Part shown: positions 34,307-43,784 of the stretch, piece after piece | Position numbering within the stretch: the first letter of the stretch is position 1 | How the letters are laid out: every line of letters starts with the position of its first letter | Assembly: GCF_003337485.1 (NCBI RefSeq) | Contig: NZ_QPJJ01000016.1 | Location: forward strand, 1-64,000 | DNA: 64,000 bases | Direction: 5' to 3' | From: Saliterribacillus persicus | Lineage (GTDB): Bacteria > Bacillota > Bacilli > Bacillales > Amphibacillaceae | The notes under the pieces: model-generated | Databases searched by the model: none | Told to the model about the DNA's origin: nothing | The model's input: only the letters and a program-made list of their open reading frames with translations | Program-made: the position numbers and the translations under genes

Positions 34307-35257
34307 TCGAAGCTGTTTTGGCGTTTTTCCATATTTCTTTTTAAAAATACGATAAAAATAACTTATATTTTCATAACCGACTTCTTCTGCAATTGTGGTG
34401 ATGGAATAAGTTGTTTCAGCAAGCATTGCTTTTGCTACTGCTAATCGTTTTCCTTGCAAAAGTTCTTTAAATGTAGTGTTGGTTAATTTTTTTATTTGTT
34501 TACTAACCCAATAATCTGGACGATTCACTTCTACTGAAAAGCTTTGTAAGCTAGCCGTTTTATAATGTTTTTCTACATAGTGAAAGACTTCAAATAAAAA
34601 TTGCTGATTAGTTGTTTCTTTCTCTTGAATTAATAAATGACTATGTTCAATTAACTCAACAATGAGGGAACCCATCATAAATTTTGCTTTGGTTTGTGAA
34701 AAGAGTGTTTTATTCAACATTTCTTCTAAAATATTTTTAAGAAGTGACTGGATAGAAGCTACATGTGCTACAGGGAAATATAAATACTCGCCTTGGTTAG
34801 ACGTATCAAAAATACTATTAAGCAAAAAGGAAATGACATGATTATCTCTAAAATCATCTGTTACATTTGCAATGATATTTTCAAAAAAAGCTGGCTGAAT
34901 GATAAAATTTAAAATGATATCATCATGGCTACTTGCTTTGATTTCATGCTCTATATGTTGATTTAGAAATATTAACTCACCCTTTTTTAGCGTAAGCTTC
35001 GTGTTCCCTATTTTTTGTGTTAGCTTTCCATTATAAACAAAATTCATTTCTATATAATCATGTGAATGCTTAGGGAAGTCAATATAACGTGTGTGTTTCC
35101 GAATCATTATCGAATCGTTTTCTAAAAAATTTGAGCTTTGAATGATGAAGTCTTGCGTATTTGTATATAAGTCTTTAATATTTAAAGATTTATTTTGAAG
35201 GATTGCTTTTTCTTCTTCAGTTTCATCTATTAATTTATCAAACAATAAATCAGCCAT
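34298..35257 (-). CDS. AraC family transcriptional regulator, probable rhamnose-responsive activator
   Basis: About 319 residues: an N-terminal cupin-like sensing domain (HTRYIDFPKHSHDYIEMNFVYNGKL, GELIFLNQHIEHEI) and a C-terminal double helix-turn-helix domain (about 215-319) with the signature ITTIAEEVGYENISYFYRIFKKKYGKTPKQLRK. The frame extends to a TTG at 35278, but AAGGAG lies inside that extension, so the ATG at 35257 is preferred. It lies just upstream of rhaB in the same direction, which makes it the obvious rhamnose regulator, though ligand and targets are inferred. The 60 bases before it are largely the ilvA terminator, so its promoter is not obvious. Confidence 0.85.
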   Translation of the reverse strand: MADLLFDKLIDETEEEKAILQNKSLNIKDLYTNTQDFIIQSSNFLENDSIMIRKHTRYIDFPKHSHDYIEMNFVYNGKLTQKIGNTKLTLKKGELIFLNQHIEHEIKASSHDDIILNFIIQPAFFENIIANVTDDFRDNHVISFLLNSIFDTSNQGEYLYFPVAHVASIQSLLKNILEEMLNKTLFSQTKAKFMMGSLIVELIEHSHLLIQEKETTNQQFLFEVFHYVEKHYKTASLQSFSVEVNRPDYWVSKQIKKLTNTTFKELLQGKRLAVAKAMLAETTYSITTIAEEVGYENISYFYRIFKKKYGKTPKQLRKQ

Positions 35258-35298
35258 CGTTTCGAACATCTCCTTCAAAAAAATCTGAACTATAAAAC

Positions 35299-35329
35299 AG
35301 TGACAGGAAACTAATGATTTCCTGTCACT
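35299..35329 (-). terminator. Terminator after ilvA
   Basis: AGTGACAGGAAA and TTTCCTGTCACT pair perfectly over 12 bp around a 7-base loop, with GTTTTAT following on the minus strand. Confidence 0.8.
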
Positions 35330-35338
35330 TTGAAAGAC

Positions 35339-36598
35339 TTATATCAATAAATGAAATAAATTTTGATCTTTATTAATTTCGATATAAGTGAATCCTTTTT
35401 TGTTCATTCGGTCAATTAAAGCGTGATAATCATTTGCTTCTTGTAATTCGATGCCAACAAGAACAGGTCCTCTATCACGATTATTTTTTTTCGTGTATTC
35501 AAATCGTGTAATATCATCTGTTTCACTTAAAACATCATCCATAAATTCTCGTAATGCACCAGCACGTTGTGGAAAGTTGACAATGAAATAGTGCTTGAAC
35601 CCTTCATAGATCATAGACCTTTCTTTAAACTCCTGCATTCTGTCAATATCATTATTACCTCCACTAACAATACAAACGACATTTTTGCCTTTAATCTCAT
35701 CTTTATAAAAATCTAGTGCAGAAATTGGTAACGCACCTGCTGGTTCAGCAACAATTGCATTTTCATTATATAAATCTAATAAGGTTGTACAAAGTTTTCC
35801 CTCTGGGATAACCGCAATATCATCAATAATCTCTTTAGCAATATCAAATGAAATATTACCAACTTGCTTCACACTTGCACCATCAACAAATTTATCGATT
35901 TTATCTAATTTTACAACGTGATCCTTTTCTAAAGAAGCCTTCATAGAAGCTGCCCCAGCAGGCTCTACTCCTACTACTTTAGTGTCTGGACTAATACTCT
36001 TCATGTATGAACCGACTCCAGAGATTAACCCGCCACCACCAACAGCCATAAAGACATGGGAAATAGGCTCTTCAATACAATCTAATATTTCTAGTCCAAT
36101 TGTGCCTTGGCCTGTAATGGTTCGTGTATCGTTAAATGGATGAATGAATTCCATCTCATTCTCTTCACAAAATTTGATTGCCTCATCAAAAGAGTCATCA
36201 AACGTATCTCCAGTTAATCGAATATCGACGAAAGGCCCCCCGAAAAATTCTACGCGATTAACCTTTTGCCTAGGAGTTGTGCTTGGCATAAATATAACTC
36301 CTTTTACGCCTAATGCCTTACAAGAATATGCAACGCCTTGTGCGTGATTTCCTGCACTTGCACATACCACGCCATTTTCTAATTCTTTTTTAGTCAGACC
36401 CTGCATCAGGTTGTATGCTCCTCTAATTTTAAAGGAACGAACAACTTGTAGATCTTCTCTTTTTAAATATACATTGCACTGATACTTCTCTGATAATATA
36501 GCATCTTTTTGAAGTGGCGTTTTCACCACTACATCCTTTAACACTTGATTTGCAATAATGATATCTCTTACTTGAATTGGATTTACTTTTGCACTCAT
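35339..36598 (-). CDS. ilvA: Threonine dehydratase (IlvA)
   Basis: IlvA deaminates threonine to 2-oxobutanoate, the first step of isoleucine synthesis. The 419-residue PLP enzyme has K57 in RSFKIRGAYN and the loops SAGNHAQGVAYSC and AVGGGGLISGVGSY. A single C-terminal ACT-like regulatory domain (about 335-419, NFPQRAGALREFMDDVL) makes it the short Bacillus type, feedback regulated by isoleucine. It is monocistronic here; the ilvBHC-leu operon is not nearby. The ATG follows AAGGATCC. Confidence 0.94.
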   Translation of the reverse strand: MSAKVNPIQVRDIIIANQVLKDVVVKTPLQKDAILSEKYQCNVYLKREDLQVVRSFKIRGAYNLMQGLTKKELENGVVCASAGNHAQGVAYSCKALGVKGVIFMPSTTPRQKVNRVEFFGGPFVDIRLTGDTFDDSFDEAIKFCEENEMEFIHPFNDTRTITGQGTIGLEILDCIEEPISHVFMAVGGGGLISGVGSYMKSISPDTKVVGVEPAGAASMKASLEKDHVVKLDKIDKFVDGASVKQVGNISFDIAKEIIDDIAVIPEGKLCTTLLDLYNENAIVAEPAGALPISALDFYKDEIKGKNVVCIVSGGNNDIDRMQEFKERSMIYEGFKHYFIVNFPQRAGALREFMDDVLSETDDITRFEYTKKNNRDRGPVLVGIELQEANDYHALIDRMNKKGFTYIEINKDQNLFHLLI

Positions 36599-36722
36599 AC
36601 TTAAGGATCCTTCCTACTTCTATAATTAGCTTTATACTAACATAAACAGAAGATTTAGAAAATAAATTTGTTAGTTTTAAATAGTAATTAGATCTATTTT
36701 AAAAGTTTTTCTATTTCATAGT

Positions 36723-37895
36723 TTAGCTAAATGTTGCATCTGCTTTTTTAATCCACATAACTCCATACAATAATATAGCAATTAATACGGAAATAGCTGA
36801 TGCAATATAAATTTCACTATAACCAATTTTGTCAGCAATTACCCCGAAAAATATTGCACCAAAACCTACACCTAGGTCAAAGCTCGAATAAAATGTTGCA
36901 TTAGCCATACCTCTGCGATTAAGAGGCGCCTCTTGAACTGCCCAAGACTGTAAGGCTGGTTGAATAGAACCAAACCCAAAACCAAAAAAGAAAGCAGCAC
37001 TAACCAGCATCCATGAATTATCCATATATACTAAAATAACCATCGCAATCATGATCAAAATCGCACCAGGAATAAACACTAATTTATGACCTTTCTGGTC
37101 ATATATTTTTCCTGAAACGGGTCTTGAAATCATCAAGGCAAGGGCGAAAATAGTAAAATACCACTCAATTCCTGAGATTCCTTCTTGGTTAGCGTATAGA
37201 GGTAAAAAGGTAGTGATTCCACCAAATGTCATCGTAATGAAAAATAATAATAACGCTGGTCTTAAGGCGCTTTTCTCAAATATGTCAAAGCGTTTTTCAT
37301 GATGTACACTTGATTTTGTGTCTACAGGCTTGTACTTAATAAAGTAAGCTATAACAAAGGCTAGAAAACCACCAAATGCAGCTACAAAGAAAGTGATTGG
37401 AAAGTTAAAAACTTTCACAAGCAATAACCCTAACGCTGGTCCAAATGCCATCGCTAAATTCCCCGACAGACCAAAATAGCCCATCCCTTCTCCCCTTCGT
37501 TTAGCAGGGATAATATCGGTCGCAATTGTTCCTCCGGCTGTTGTAGACATGCCCCAGCCTAAGCCCTGAACAATTCTCATAAGAAATAATAGCAAAATAC
37601 TCGTGATCCATATGTAGCTTCCTACAGAAATTACAAATATCAATAAACCTAAAATATATACCCATTTTCGTCCTAAGGATTCTAATAAATGACCAGATAT
37701 AGGGCGAATTATTAATGCGGAAAATGTAAAAATCCCTACAATCAATCCAATTAACTGTTCATTTCCACCTAAATCATTTAGAAATAAAGGTAGCACGGGT
37801 AAGGTCATTTGAAATCCCGCAAAAATGAAAAAGTTAACGAAGCATAGTAAGATAAAATCCTTTGTCCAAATTGTATTGCTGCTATTTTCCTTCAT
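36723..37895 (-). CDS. MFS transporter, 12-TM drug or metabolite efflux type
   Basis: The 390-residue integral membrane protein has about 12 hydrophobic segments and the major-facilitator loop motif SGHLLESLGRKW between TM2 and TM3, with GYFGLSGNLAMAFGPALG resembling motif C of antiporters (drug:proton type). This points to export more than uptake, with an unknown substrate. The frame is open to 37952, but AGAAGG precedes the ATG at 37895 (MKENSSN), which is the likely start and removes a non-family extension. It ends near the ilvA start with no visible hairpin between the genes. It is not an obvious rhamnose transporter. Confidence 0.85.
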   Translation of the reverse strand: MKENSSNTIWTKDFILLCFVNFFIFAGFQMTLPVLPLFLNDLGGNEQLIGLIVGIFTFSALIIRPISGHLLESLGRKWVYILGLLIFVISVGSYIWITSILLLFLMRIVQGLGWGMSTTAGGTIATDIIPAKRRGEGMGYFGLSGNLAMAFGPALGLLLVKVFNFPITFFVAAFGGFLAFVIAYFIKYKPVDTKSSVHHEKRFDIFEKSALRPALLLFFITMTFGGITTFLPLYANQEGISGIEWYFTIFALALMISRPVSGKIYDQKGHKLVFIPGAILIMIAMVILVYMDNSWMLVSAAFFFGFGFGSIQPALQSWAVQEAPLNRRGMANATFYSSFDLGVGFGAIFFGVIADKIGYSEIYIASAISVLIAILLYGVMWIKKADATFS

Positions 37896-37933
37896 TGCAT
37901 TTAACCTTCTCTCGTTGATTAAAAACTCGCTGT

Positions 37934-37967
37934 AAAAGAAAACAACTACCAATTAGATAGCTGTTTT
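37934..37967 (-). terminator. Terminator after ppaC
   Basis: AAAACAACTACC (37938-37949) and GATAGCTGTTTT (37955-37966) pair with G-U pairs; TTTTCTTTT follows on the minus strand. Confidence 0.7.
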
Positions 37968-37975
37968 CTGAATAA

Positions 37976-38905
37976 TTAATTCGTAAATGCTTCCGTTAAT
38001 TGTGGTACAATTTGCTTCTTACGTGATACTACTCCACGTAGTAAACCTTGCTTATCTTCTAATGAGATATCGAATGCCTTTTCTACTGTGTTAATTTGCT
38101 CACCGTTTGCTATTATCACAGAATTATTCTCTAAAATATCAGTAATCACAAATAGGAATAAACTCAAGCCTCTTTCATCAATAACTTTAGCAGTAGCGTC
38201 ATTAATGGCTTGTTTATTTTTTAAAACATCATTTACATCTACTGTATTAACCTGTGCTACTTCTACTTTGTGACCATTCATATCGAATTCTTTTGCATCC
38301 AAAGAAAGTAGGTCTTCCACAGTTTTATCACTTATATCTGCTCCTGCTTTCAACATAGCAAGACCATACTCATTAAGATTAATACCAGCTAACTTAGCCA
38401 ATTCTTCTGCAGCAGCTTTGTCTTGGTCGGTACAAGTTGGTGATTTAAATAGTAAGGAATCAGAGATAATAGCTGATACCATTAAGCCAGCTATTTCCTT
38501 CGGTATTTTAACATCATTTTCCTTATATAATTTGTTTAAGATAGTTGCTGTGCAACCAACAGGCTCTGCACGGTAATAAAGTGGATCTTTCGTTTGGAAA
38601 TTGGCAATTCTATGGTGATCAATCACCTCTAATATTTGTACTTTTTCAAGATCATCCACACTTTGTTGTTTTTCATTGTGATCGACTAAAATAACCTTAT
38701 CTGTCTCTGTTGCAGCAGCTTCAATGAAACGCGGGGCTTCTACATTGAAGTAATCCAACGCATATTGTGTTTCCCCGTTTACATCTCCAAGACGAACAGC
38801 CTCTGCTTCCTCACCTAATTCATTTTTTAAATGGGCATGCGCAATGGCAGCTGTGATTGTATCCGTATCTGGATTTTTGTGTCCGAAAATTAGTGTTTTC
38901 CCCAT
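37976..38905 (-). CDS. ppaC: Manganese-dependent inorganic pyrophosphatase (PpaC)
   Basis: PpaC hydrolyses cytosolic pyrophosphate to phosphate and so drives biosynthesis forward. The 309-residue family II (DHH) enzyme shows [17 protein letters not shown] at its start, VDHNE and the diagnostic DHHRI motif, and the C-terminal DHHA2 domain ending in the substrate motif [12 protein letters not shown]. Length is standard. AAGGGAG precedes ATG. It lies between proBA upstream and the MFS gene downstream in the same direction with a hairpin after it. Confidence 0.95.
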   Translation of the reverse strand: MGKTLIFGHKNPDTDTITAAIAHAHLKNELGEEAEAVRLGDVNGETQYALDYFNVEAPRFIEAAATETDKVILVDHNEKQQSVDDLEKVQILEVIDHHRIANFQTKDPLYYRAEPVGCTATILNKLYKENDVKIPKEIAGLMVSAIISDSLLFKSPTCTDQDKAAAEELAKLAGINLNEYGLAMLKAGADISDKTVEDLLSLDAKEFDMNGHKVEVAQVNTVDVNDVLKNKQAINDATAKVIDERGLSLFLFVITDILENNSVIIANGEQINTVEKAFDISLEDKQGLLRGVVSRKKQIVPQLTEAFTN

Positions 38906-39008
38906 ATTATCTACTCCCTTTTATTATTTTAAGTATTTACTTATTGTACCTAAATCTGAATAAGAAATCATACGATTTAATTTATAGTCAGTTAATTATT
39001 AAATTGCA

Positions 39009-40253
39009 TTATTTAATTTGACCTTCACCAAACAATAAATATTTGGTTGAAGTAAGTGCTTCAAGCCCCATCGGTCCTCGTGCATGTAATTTTTGTGTGC
39101 TAATTCCGATTTCAGCACCAAACCCAAATTCAAATCCATCTGTAAACCTTGTTGAAGCATTATGGTAAACTGCTGCAGCATCTACTTCATTCATGAACTT
39201 CACACGATTCATTTCATTGTTTGTAAGAATAGATTCTGAATGCTTTGTACCATAACGATTAATGTGTGATATAGCTTCTTCAACTGAAGACACCTTTTTA
39301 ATGGCAATGATTTTATCTAAAAATTCTGTTTCCCAATCTTCTTCAGACGCTTCTTTTAACTGTGGATAACTATTTCGAATCGATTCATCTGCTCTTACTT
39401 CTACGTTATTCGATTCTAAAGCTTCCAATAAATGCTTAAAGTAACGCTCATCCCATGATTCATGGACAAGAACTGTTTCTATAGCATTACAAACAGATGG
39501 CCTTTGCGTTTTAGCATTAATTGCTACCTTAACCGCCATATCTTCCTCTGCTGTTTCATCAATAAAGAGATGGCAATTACCTGCTCCTGTTTCAAGGACT
39601 GGAATGGAAGCTTTTTCAACGACAGTTTGAATTAACTTATGTCCACCACGTGGAATTAAAACATCTAAATACTCATTTAATTGAAACATTTCATTGGCAG
39701 TGTCTCTGCTTGTATCCTCAATTAATTGGACAGCATTTTTAGGTAATTTAGATTTCTCTAACCCCTGATGAATAATCGATACTAGAGCTTTATTTGAGTG
39801 AATCGCAGATGAGCTCCCTCGAAGCAACACGGCATTACCAGTTTTCAAACACAGACTAGCTGCATCTACTGTAACATTTGGTCTCGCTTCATAAATCATC
39901 CCAACCACGCCTATTGGTACACGAACCTTTTTAATTTCTAAGCCATTGGGTCTATCCCAAGCTTCCATTTCATCTCCAATTGGGTCGTTAAGGTTAATTA
40001 ACTGTTCTAATGCATCAGCAATATCATAAATTCGTTCTTTGGATAATAATAGTCGGTCAAGAAGCGATTCATGAAAGCCTTTTTCCTTACCATTTATGAT
40101 ATCCTTTTGATTTTCTTCCATAATAAAGGCACTGTTTTCCCTTAATGCATTAGCAATAAATTGTAAAGCATCATTTTTCTCTTGCGTCGTTTTCTTAGCG
40201 AGCTCATAAGAAGCCTCTTTTACCAGCTTCCCAAGGTCTTGTAGCTTATTCAT
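39009..40253 (-). CDS. proA: Glutamate-5-semialdehyde dehydrogenase (ProA)
   Basis: ProA reduces gamma-glutamyl phosphate with NADPH, the second step of proline synthesis. The 414-residue aldehyde-dehydrogenase-fold protein has the catalytic cysteine motif QRPSVCNA, the [18 protein letters not shown] block and a C-terminal [24 protein letters not shown]. Its start overlaps the end of proB by 8 bases and has its own AGGAGG, so the two are translated from one message. In halotolerant bacilli proline is also a compatible solute. A T-box leader precedes the operon. Confidence 0.96.
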   Translation of the reverse strand: MNKLQDLGKLVKEASYELAKKTTQEKNDALQFIANALRENSAFIMEENQKDIINGKEKGFHESLLDRLLLSKERIYDIADALEQLINLNDPIGDEMEAWDRPNGLEIKKVRVPIGVVGMIYEARPNVTVDAASLCLKTGNAVLLRGSSSAIHSNKALVSIIHQGLEKSKLPKNAVQLIEDTSRDTANEMFQLNEYLDVLIPRGGHKLIQTVVEKASIPVLETGAGNCHLFIDETAEEDMAVKVAINAKTQRPSVCNAIETVLVHESWDERYFKHLLEALESNNVEVRADESIRNSYPQLKEASEEDWETEFLDKIIAIKKVSSVEEAISHINRYGTKHSESILTNNEMNRVKFMNEVDAAAVYHNASTRFTDGFEFGFGAEIGISTQKLHARGPMGLEALTSTKYLLFGEGQIK

Positions 40254-41373
40254 ACTTGTATACCTCCTTCATTGATAGAACTAAACGATCTCTGTGTATG
40301 ACCTCTGGTTTTTTACCAAATGTAATTTCCATAGCCACTGCACTAATTTCACCTTTTATGCGCCTAATGTCTTCTGCTGTATAGTTAACTTGCCCTTTTG
40401 CAATCACTTGGTCTTCATAAATAATCTCAACAACATCACTTTCATTAAAATTACCAACTACATCTATAATGCCCGCTGGCAAAAGACTTTTTCCATGTAC
40501 AAGTATAGCCTCTGACGCACCTTTATCGATAATAATTTTGCCCATTACCAATGAATGAAAGGCGATCCACTGTTTGTGTTTACGGAAATTAGAGGTTAAA
40601 TGGTTACCAATATAAGTACCATCCCCCTTATTTTGGATGATGTCGATTAACTTTTGATCATTGGTTCCACTTCCAACAAATACTTTTACCCCTAAGGATA
40701 ATGCGGTTTTAGCAGCAAGAAGCTTTGACTTCATTCCACCTGTGCCAAATTTTGAACCTGAATCAATTTTCGCTTCTTCTATTAGATCCTCACTAATGTC
40801 TTCTAAACGATCATAACGTTTAGCTGAAGGATCAAATTTAGGATTACTATTATAAAAACCATTAATATCTGTAAGCATAATGAGAAAATCTGCATGCACT
40901 AATCCGCTTACTAAAGCAGAAAGCATATCATTATCACCGAAAGTTAACTCATCAATGGCAACTGTATCATTCTCATTGATAATTGGTAATACATCTCGCT
41001 TTAATAGCTCCGTCAATGTTGTATAGGCATTGCTATAGGATAATTGAGTGGAAAACACATCTTTTGTTAAAAGTAATTGTGCTGGAATGATGTCAAAGTG
41101 CTTGAAAGCTTCCGTATAAGCTTGAATCAATAGTCCTTGACCTACAGCTGCTGCCGCTTGTTTACCAGAAACAGTGACTGGACGAGTAGGATAACCAAGG
41201 TCTTTAAAGCCTGCAGAAACAGCCCCAGAGGAGATTAAAACAACTTCATATCCTAATTCCTTCAATTTGGCAATTGCAGCAGTATGTTCTTTAATTTTAG
41301 CATGACTTAGTTGACCATTTTTTTCAGTTAAACTACTACTGCCTATTTTTACCACTATTCTTTGTTTTGCCAT
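40246..41373 (-). CDS. proB: Glutamate 5-kinase (ProB)
   Basis: ProB phosphorylates glutamate to gamma-glutamyl phosphate. The 375-residue protein has an N-terminal amino-acid kinase domain ([52 protein letters not shown]) and a C-terminal PUA domain (about 285-375). The frame is open to 41394 via GTG, but the segment contains the AGAGCGGG site, so the ATG at 41373 ([11 protein letters not shown]) is preferred; an ATG six bases earlier is possible. It leads proBA behind a T-box. Whether this copy serves anabolism or osmoprotection cannot be decided, but tRNA control points to protein-synthesis supply. Confidence 0.93.
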   Translation of the reverse strand: MAKQRIVVKIGSSSLTEKNGQLSHAKIKEHTAAIAKLKELGYEVVLISSGAVSAGFKDLGYPTRPVTVSGKQAAAAVGQGLLIQAYTEAFKHFDIIPAQLLLTKDVFSTQLSYSNAYTTLTELLKRDVLPIINENDTVAIDELTFGDNDMLSALVSGLVHADFLIMLTDINGFYNSNPKFDPSAKRYDRLEDISEDLIEEAKIDSGSKFGTGGMKSKLLAAKTALSLGVKVFVGSGTNDQKLIDIIQNKGDGTYIGNHLTSNFRKHKQWIAFHSLVMGKIIIDKGASEAILVHGKSLLPAGIIDVVGNFNESDVVEIIYEDQVIAKGQVNYTAEDIRRIKGEISAVAMEITFGKKPEVIHRDRLVLSMKEVYKYE

Positions 41374-41440
41374 TGTCATCCCGCTCTCATTCACATTAAT
41401 TACTCGTTATATAGTATAAAGGTGATCAGTTCTTCGAATA

Positions 41441-41679
41441 AAAAAAACCTCCAATCCTCATATAAGGACGGAAGATTTTTGATCCGCGGTACCACCTTAA
41501 GTTGACATAAATATGTCCCCTTACACTTTTAACGCAAGTTTACGATTAAGCATTACCTTAACAGTTCCTAGAGTAGGTTCACTAGCGAAAGCATGATAAG
41601 ATTTCACAGCCTTAGAATCTTATTCTCTGACATGTTTCTACTAATTACTATTTCCAGTCATGACTTTTAATTTATCAGC
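41441..41679 (-). promoter_or_regulatory. T-box leader of proBA, probable proline specifier
   Basis: On the minus strand the strict T-box GGTGGTACCGCGG occurs at 41497-41485, followed by a terminator hairpin (CTTCCGTCCT and AGGATTGGAG, with a T run at 41448-41441). Upstream lies the stem I region; GTGAACCTAC places a CCU triplet in the likely specifier loop, matching tRNA-Pro. Uncharged tRNA-Pro should prevent termination. The element, with the promoter, fills the 351-base gap between ilvE and proB. Confidence 0.92.
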
Positions 41680-41685
41680 ATTCTA

Positions 41686-41714
41686 ATTATAGTAAATTTT
41701 TTCAATTTTCTCAA
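41686..41714 (-). promoter_or_regulatory. Promoter of the proBA leader
   Basis: On the minus strand TTGAGA (41714-41709) and TATAAT (41691-41686) are separated by 17 bases, giving a start near 41679 just before T-box stem I. Confidence 0.7.
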
Positions 41715-41724
41715 CAATTAACGT

Positions 41725-42801
41725 TTAAAATTTTACTTTTACTATCCAATCAAAAATATCTTCGTCTCTACCATATTGAATTCCTGTTAATGTTTCATAT
41801 AAATCAAAAGAAATTTTACCAGTCTTACCATCATTAATTTCTATCTTTTTATCATTCCATGAAAGTTCACCAATTGGAGAAATAACAGCAGCAGTGCCCG
41901 CACCAAAAGCTTCTTTAAGCTCACCATTTTGTGCATATTCATATATCTCTTCCATTGTAATCTTTCTTTCCTTAACAGGTATATTCCAGTGATTTAATAA
42001 GGTTATAACTGAATTTCGTGTTACACCATTTAGTATACTTCCATTAAGCTCTGGTGTGATTACCTCATCATTAATTACGAAGAAAACATTCATGCTTCCT
42101 ACTTCTTCAATATATTTCTTTTCAATCCCATCTAACCATAATACTTGTGCATATCCTTTATTAGAAACCATTTCTTGAGCTTTTAAACTAGAAGCATAAT
42201 TACCAGCAGTTTTTGCCTCACCCGTTCCACCTTTTACTGCACGAACGAATTCGTTTTCTACAGCAATCCTAACAGGATTGATCCCTTCTTCATAATACGC
42301 ACCTACTGGCGATAAAATTATAATAAATTGATATGTACTAGAAGGTGAAACACCTAAATAGGGTTCAGTTGAAATGATAAAAGGACGAATATATAAAGAT
42401 GTACCTGGAGCATCAGGCACCCAATCTTTATCGATCTCTACTAGATTTTTGATTGCTTCTATTGCAAATTCTTCATCTATTTCTGGAATACACATTCTTT
42501 CATTTGATCGATTTAAGCGTTCCATGTTTTTGTTTGGTCTAAAAAGCTGGATATCTCCACTTTTCGTTTTATAGGCTTTTAAGCCCTCAAATACAGTTTG
42601 TCCATAGTGAAAAACGATAGCTGCGGGATCTAATTGTAAAGGTTTATAAGGAACGATCCTAGCATTATGCCATTCTTTTTGTTCACTATAATCCAAAATA
42701 AACATATGATCGGTAAAATATTTCCCAAAAGCTAAGTTATCAAAATCAGGCTTTTCTTTTTTATTTTCATTCTTTATGTAAGTAATCGTATAAGCTGACA
42801 T
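41725..42801 (-). CDS. ilvE: Branched-chain amino acid aminotransferase
   Basis: This 358-residue fold-type IV PLP enzyme transfers amino groups between glutamate and valine, leucine or isoleucine. The PLP lysine is K197 in GGTGEAKTAGNYASS. Other blocks are FHYGQTVFEGLKAY, RPFIISTEPYLGV and EAFGAGTAAVISPIG. The length fits the longer, eukaryote-like BCAT form found in Bacillus (YbgE/YwaA). It lies alone, with the proBA promoter beginning in its 3' flank and no clear terminator between, so some read-through into the T-box leader is possible. Gene naming between ybgE and ywaA equivalents cannot be settled. Confidence 0.92.
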   Translation of the reverse strand: MSAYTITYIKNENKKEKPDFDNLAFGKYFTDHMFILDYSEQKEWHNARIVPYKPLQLDPAAIVFHYGQTVFEGLKAYKTKSGDIQLFRPNKNMERLNRSNERMCIPEIDEEFAIEAIKNLVEIDKDWVPDAPGTSLYIRPFIISTEPYLGVSPSSTYQFIIILSPVGAYYEEGINPVRIAVENEFVRAVKGGTGEAKTAGNYASSLKAQEMVSNKGYAQVLWLDGIEKKYIEEVGSMNVFFVINDEVITPELNGSILNGVTRNSVITLLNHWNIPVKERKITMEEIYEYAQNGELKEAFGAGTAAVISPIGELSWNDKKIEINDGKTGKISFDLYETLTGIQYGRDEDIFDWIVKVKF

Positions 42802-42993
42802 ATTCTTTTGCTCCTCATTATATATAGTTTTCTCTCAAAATAACTTATACCCTTCATTTTATTACTAATTGAATTAAAAAAACAACCTCTAACTATTAAA
42901 AAATTCTAACAATTACAGCGATTACTATTATTTAGACATAAAAAGTCTTATAATTGATGTATGAGATCGAATTAATCTGGAGGAAATCGAGTT

Positions 42994-43734
42994 ATGAAAA
43001 ATAATAATTATGATAATGCCATTCGTTTTGAAACAGCCTTTAATCGCATTCATGACAAGTTAACTGTTTTAGCTAATGAAAAAAATGAATTCGTTTCGTT
43101 TGGTGAGGTTTTACATAAAGCTAGACACCATCATATCGTTAACTATCACTATGATCTATTAAAACAGTGCAGTAAGTTAAGAAATGCATTAGTTCATCGC
43201 AAAGTAAAAAAAGACTTTTATATTGCAGAACCCCATTTAGAAATAGTACTGGAGTTAGAAGAAATATGCGAATTATTATATCAACCGCCATTAGCTTTGA
43301 CTATTGCGTCAAGTCCTGTAGTAAAACACTACATTGATGATACAATTCCACATATTTTAAAATCCATTGAAAAATATAGTTACTCTCAGTTTCCTATATA
43401 CGATAAAAATGGTTTTTGTGGGCTTATCACAGAGGGAGGACTAGCTAAGTGGTTTGCGAAAAACATGCAAGATAAGCAAGTTATGTTAAAAAACACTACT
43501 GCTGCTCATGTATTAGCATGTGAAAAGAAACATAATGTCGGTTTTTTATCCAAAACTGCTACCATTTATGATTTAGAAGCAATATTTGAAGCCAGTCTAT
43601 CAAATAATCAAAAATTAGAAGCTGTTATCCTAACAGAAGATGGCCTATCACAAGAGAGACCAATGGGTATAATATCTGCTTGGGATTTAGTTAAAATAAA
43701 ACCGACTACCTTGTCTATTATTAGTCATATTTGA
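42994..43734 (+). CDS. HEPN-like domain fused to a CBS-domain pair, unknown function
   Basis: The 246-residue protein has a helical N-terminal part (about 1-85) with the motif RNALVH (R63 to H68), the RNxxxH hallmark of HEPN domains, several of which are ribonucleases or nucleotide-binding modules. Residues about 93-155 (PVVKHYIDDTIPHILKSIEKYSYSQFPIYDKNGFCGLITEG) and 165-240 (ending MGIISAWDLVKIK) look like two CBS domains, which usually bind adenine nucleotides. Cytosolic; no signal or membrane segment. Its GGAGG lies 8 bases before ATG. It is monocistronic, with no antitoxin-like partner and no CRISPR nearby. Whether the HEPN part is catalytic or regulatory is unknown. Confidence 0.7.
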   Translation: MKNNNYDNAIRFETAFNRIHDKLTVLANEKNEFVSFGEVLHKARHHHIVNYHYDLLKQCSKLRNALVHRKVKKDFYIAEPHLEIVLELEEICELLYQPPLALTIASSPVVKHYIDDTIPHILKSIEKYSYSQFPIYDKNGFCGLITEGGLAKWFAKNMQDKQVMLKNTTAAHVLACEKKHNVGFLSKTATIYDLEAIFEASLSNNQKLEAVILTEDGLSQERPMGIISAWDLVKIKPTTLSIISHI

Positions 43735-43748
43735 GAAAGTAAAAGAAA

Positions 43749-43781
43749 GAAGCTGCTCACAAATAAGCAGCTTCTCTTTTT
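43749..43781. terminator. Bidirectional terminator between the HEPN-CBS gene and gltB
   Basis: GAAGCTGCT (43749-43757) and AGCAGCTTC (43766-43774) pair perfectly, with T runs on the plus strand and T residues on the minus strand after the converging gltB. Confidence 0.9.
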
Positions 43782-43784
43782 TTA

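Noticed and set aside
33881-34444. 187-codon plus-strand frame spanning the rhaB start and the AraC-type gene end
   Set aside because: It is antisense to two well supported genes and the promoter region between them, has no ribosome site and gives an unnatural Ser/Phe/Cys-rich product.
36723-37895. MFS protein as the missing rhamnose importer
   Set aside because: It is two genes away behind ilvA and the regulator, and its motif C resembles efflux antiporters more than RhaT or sugar symporters.
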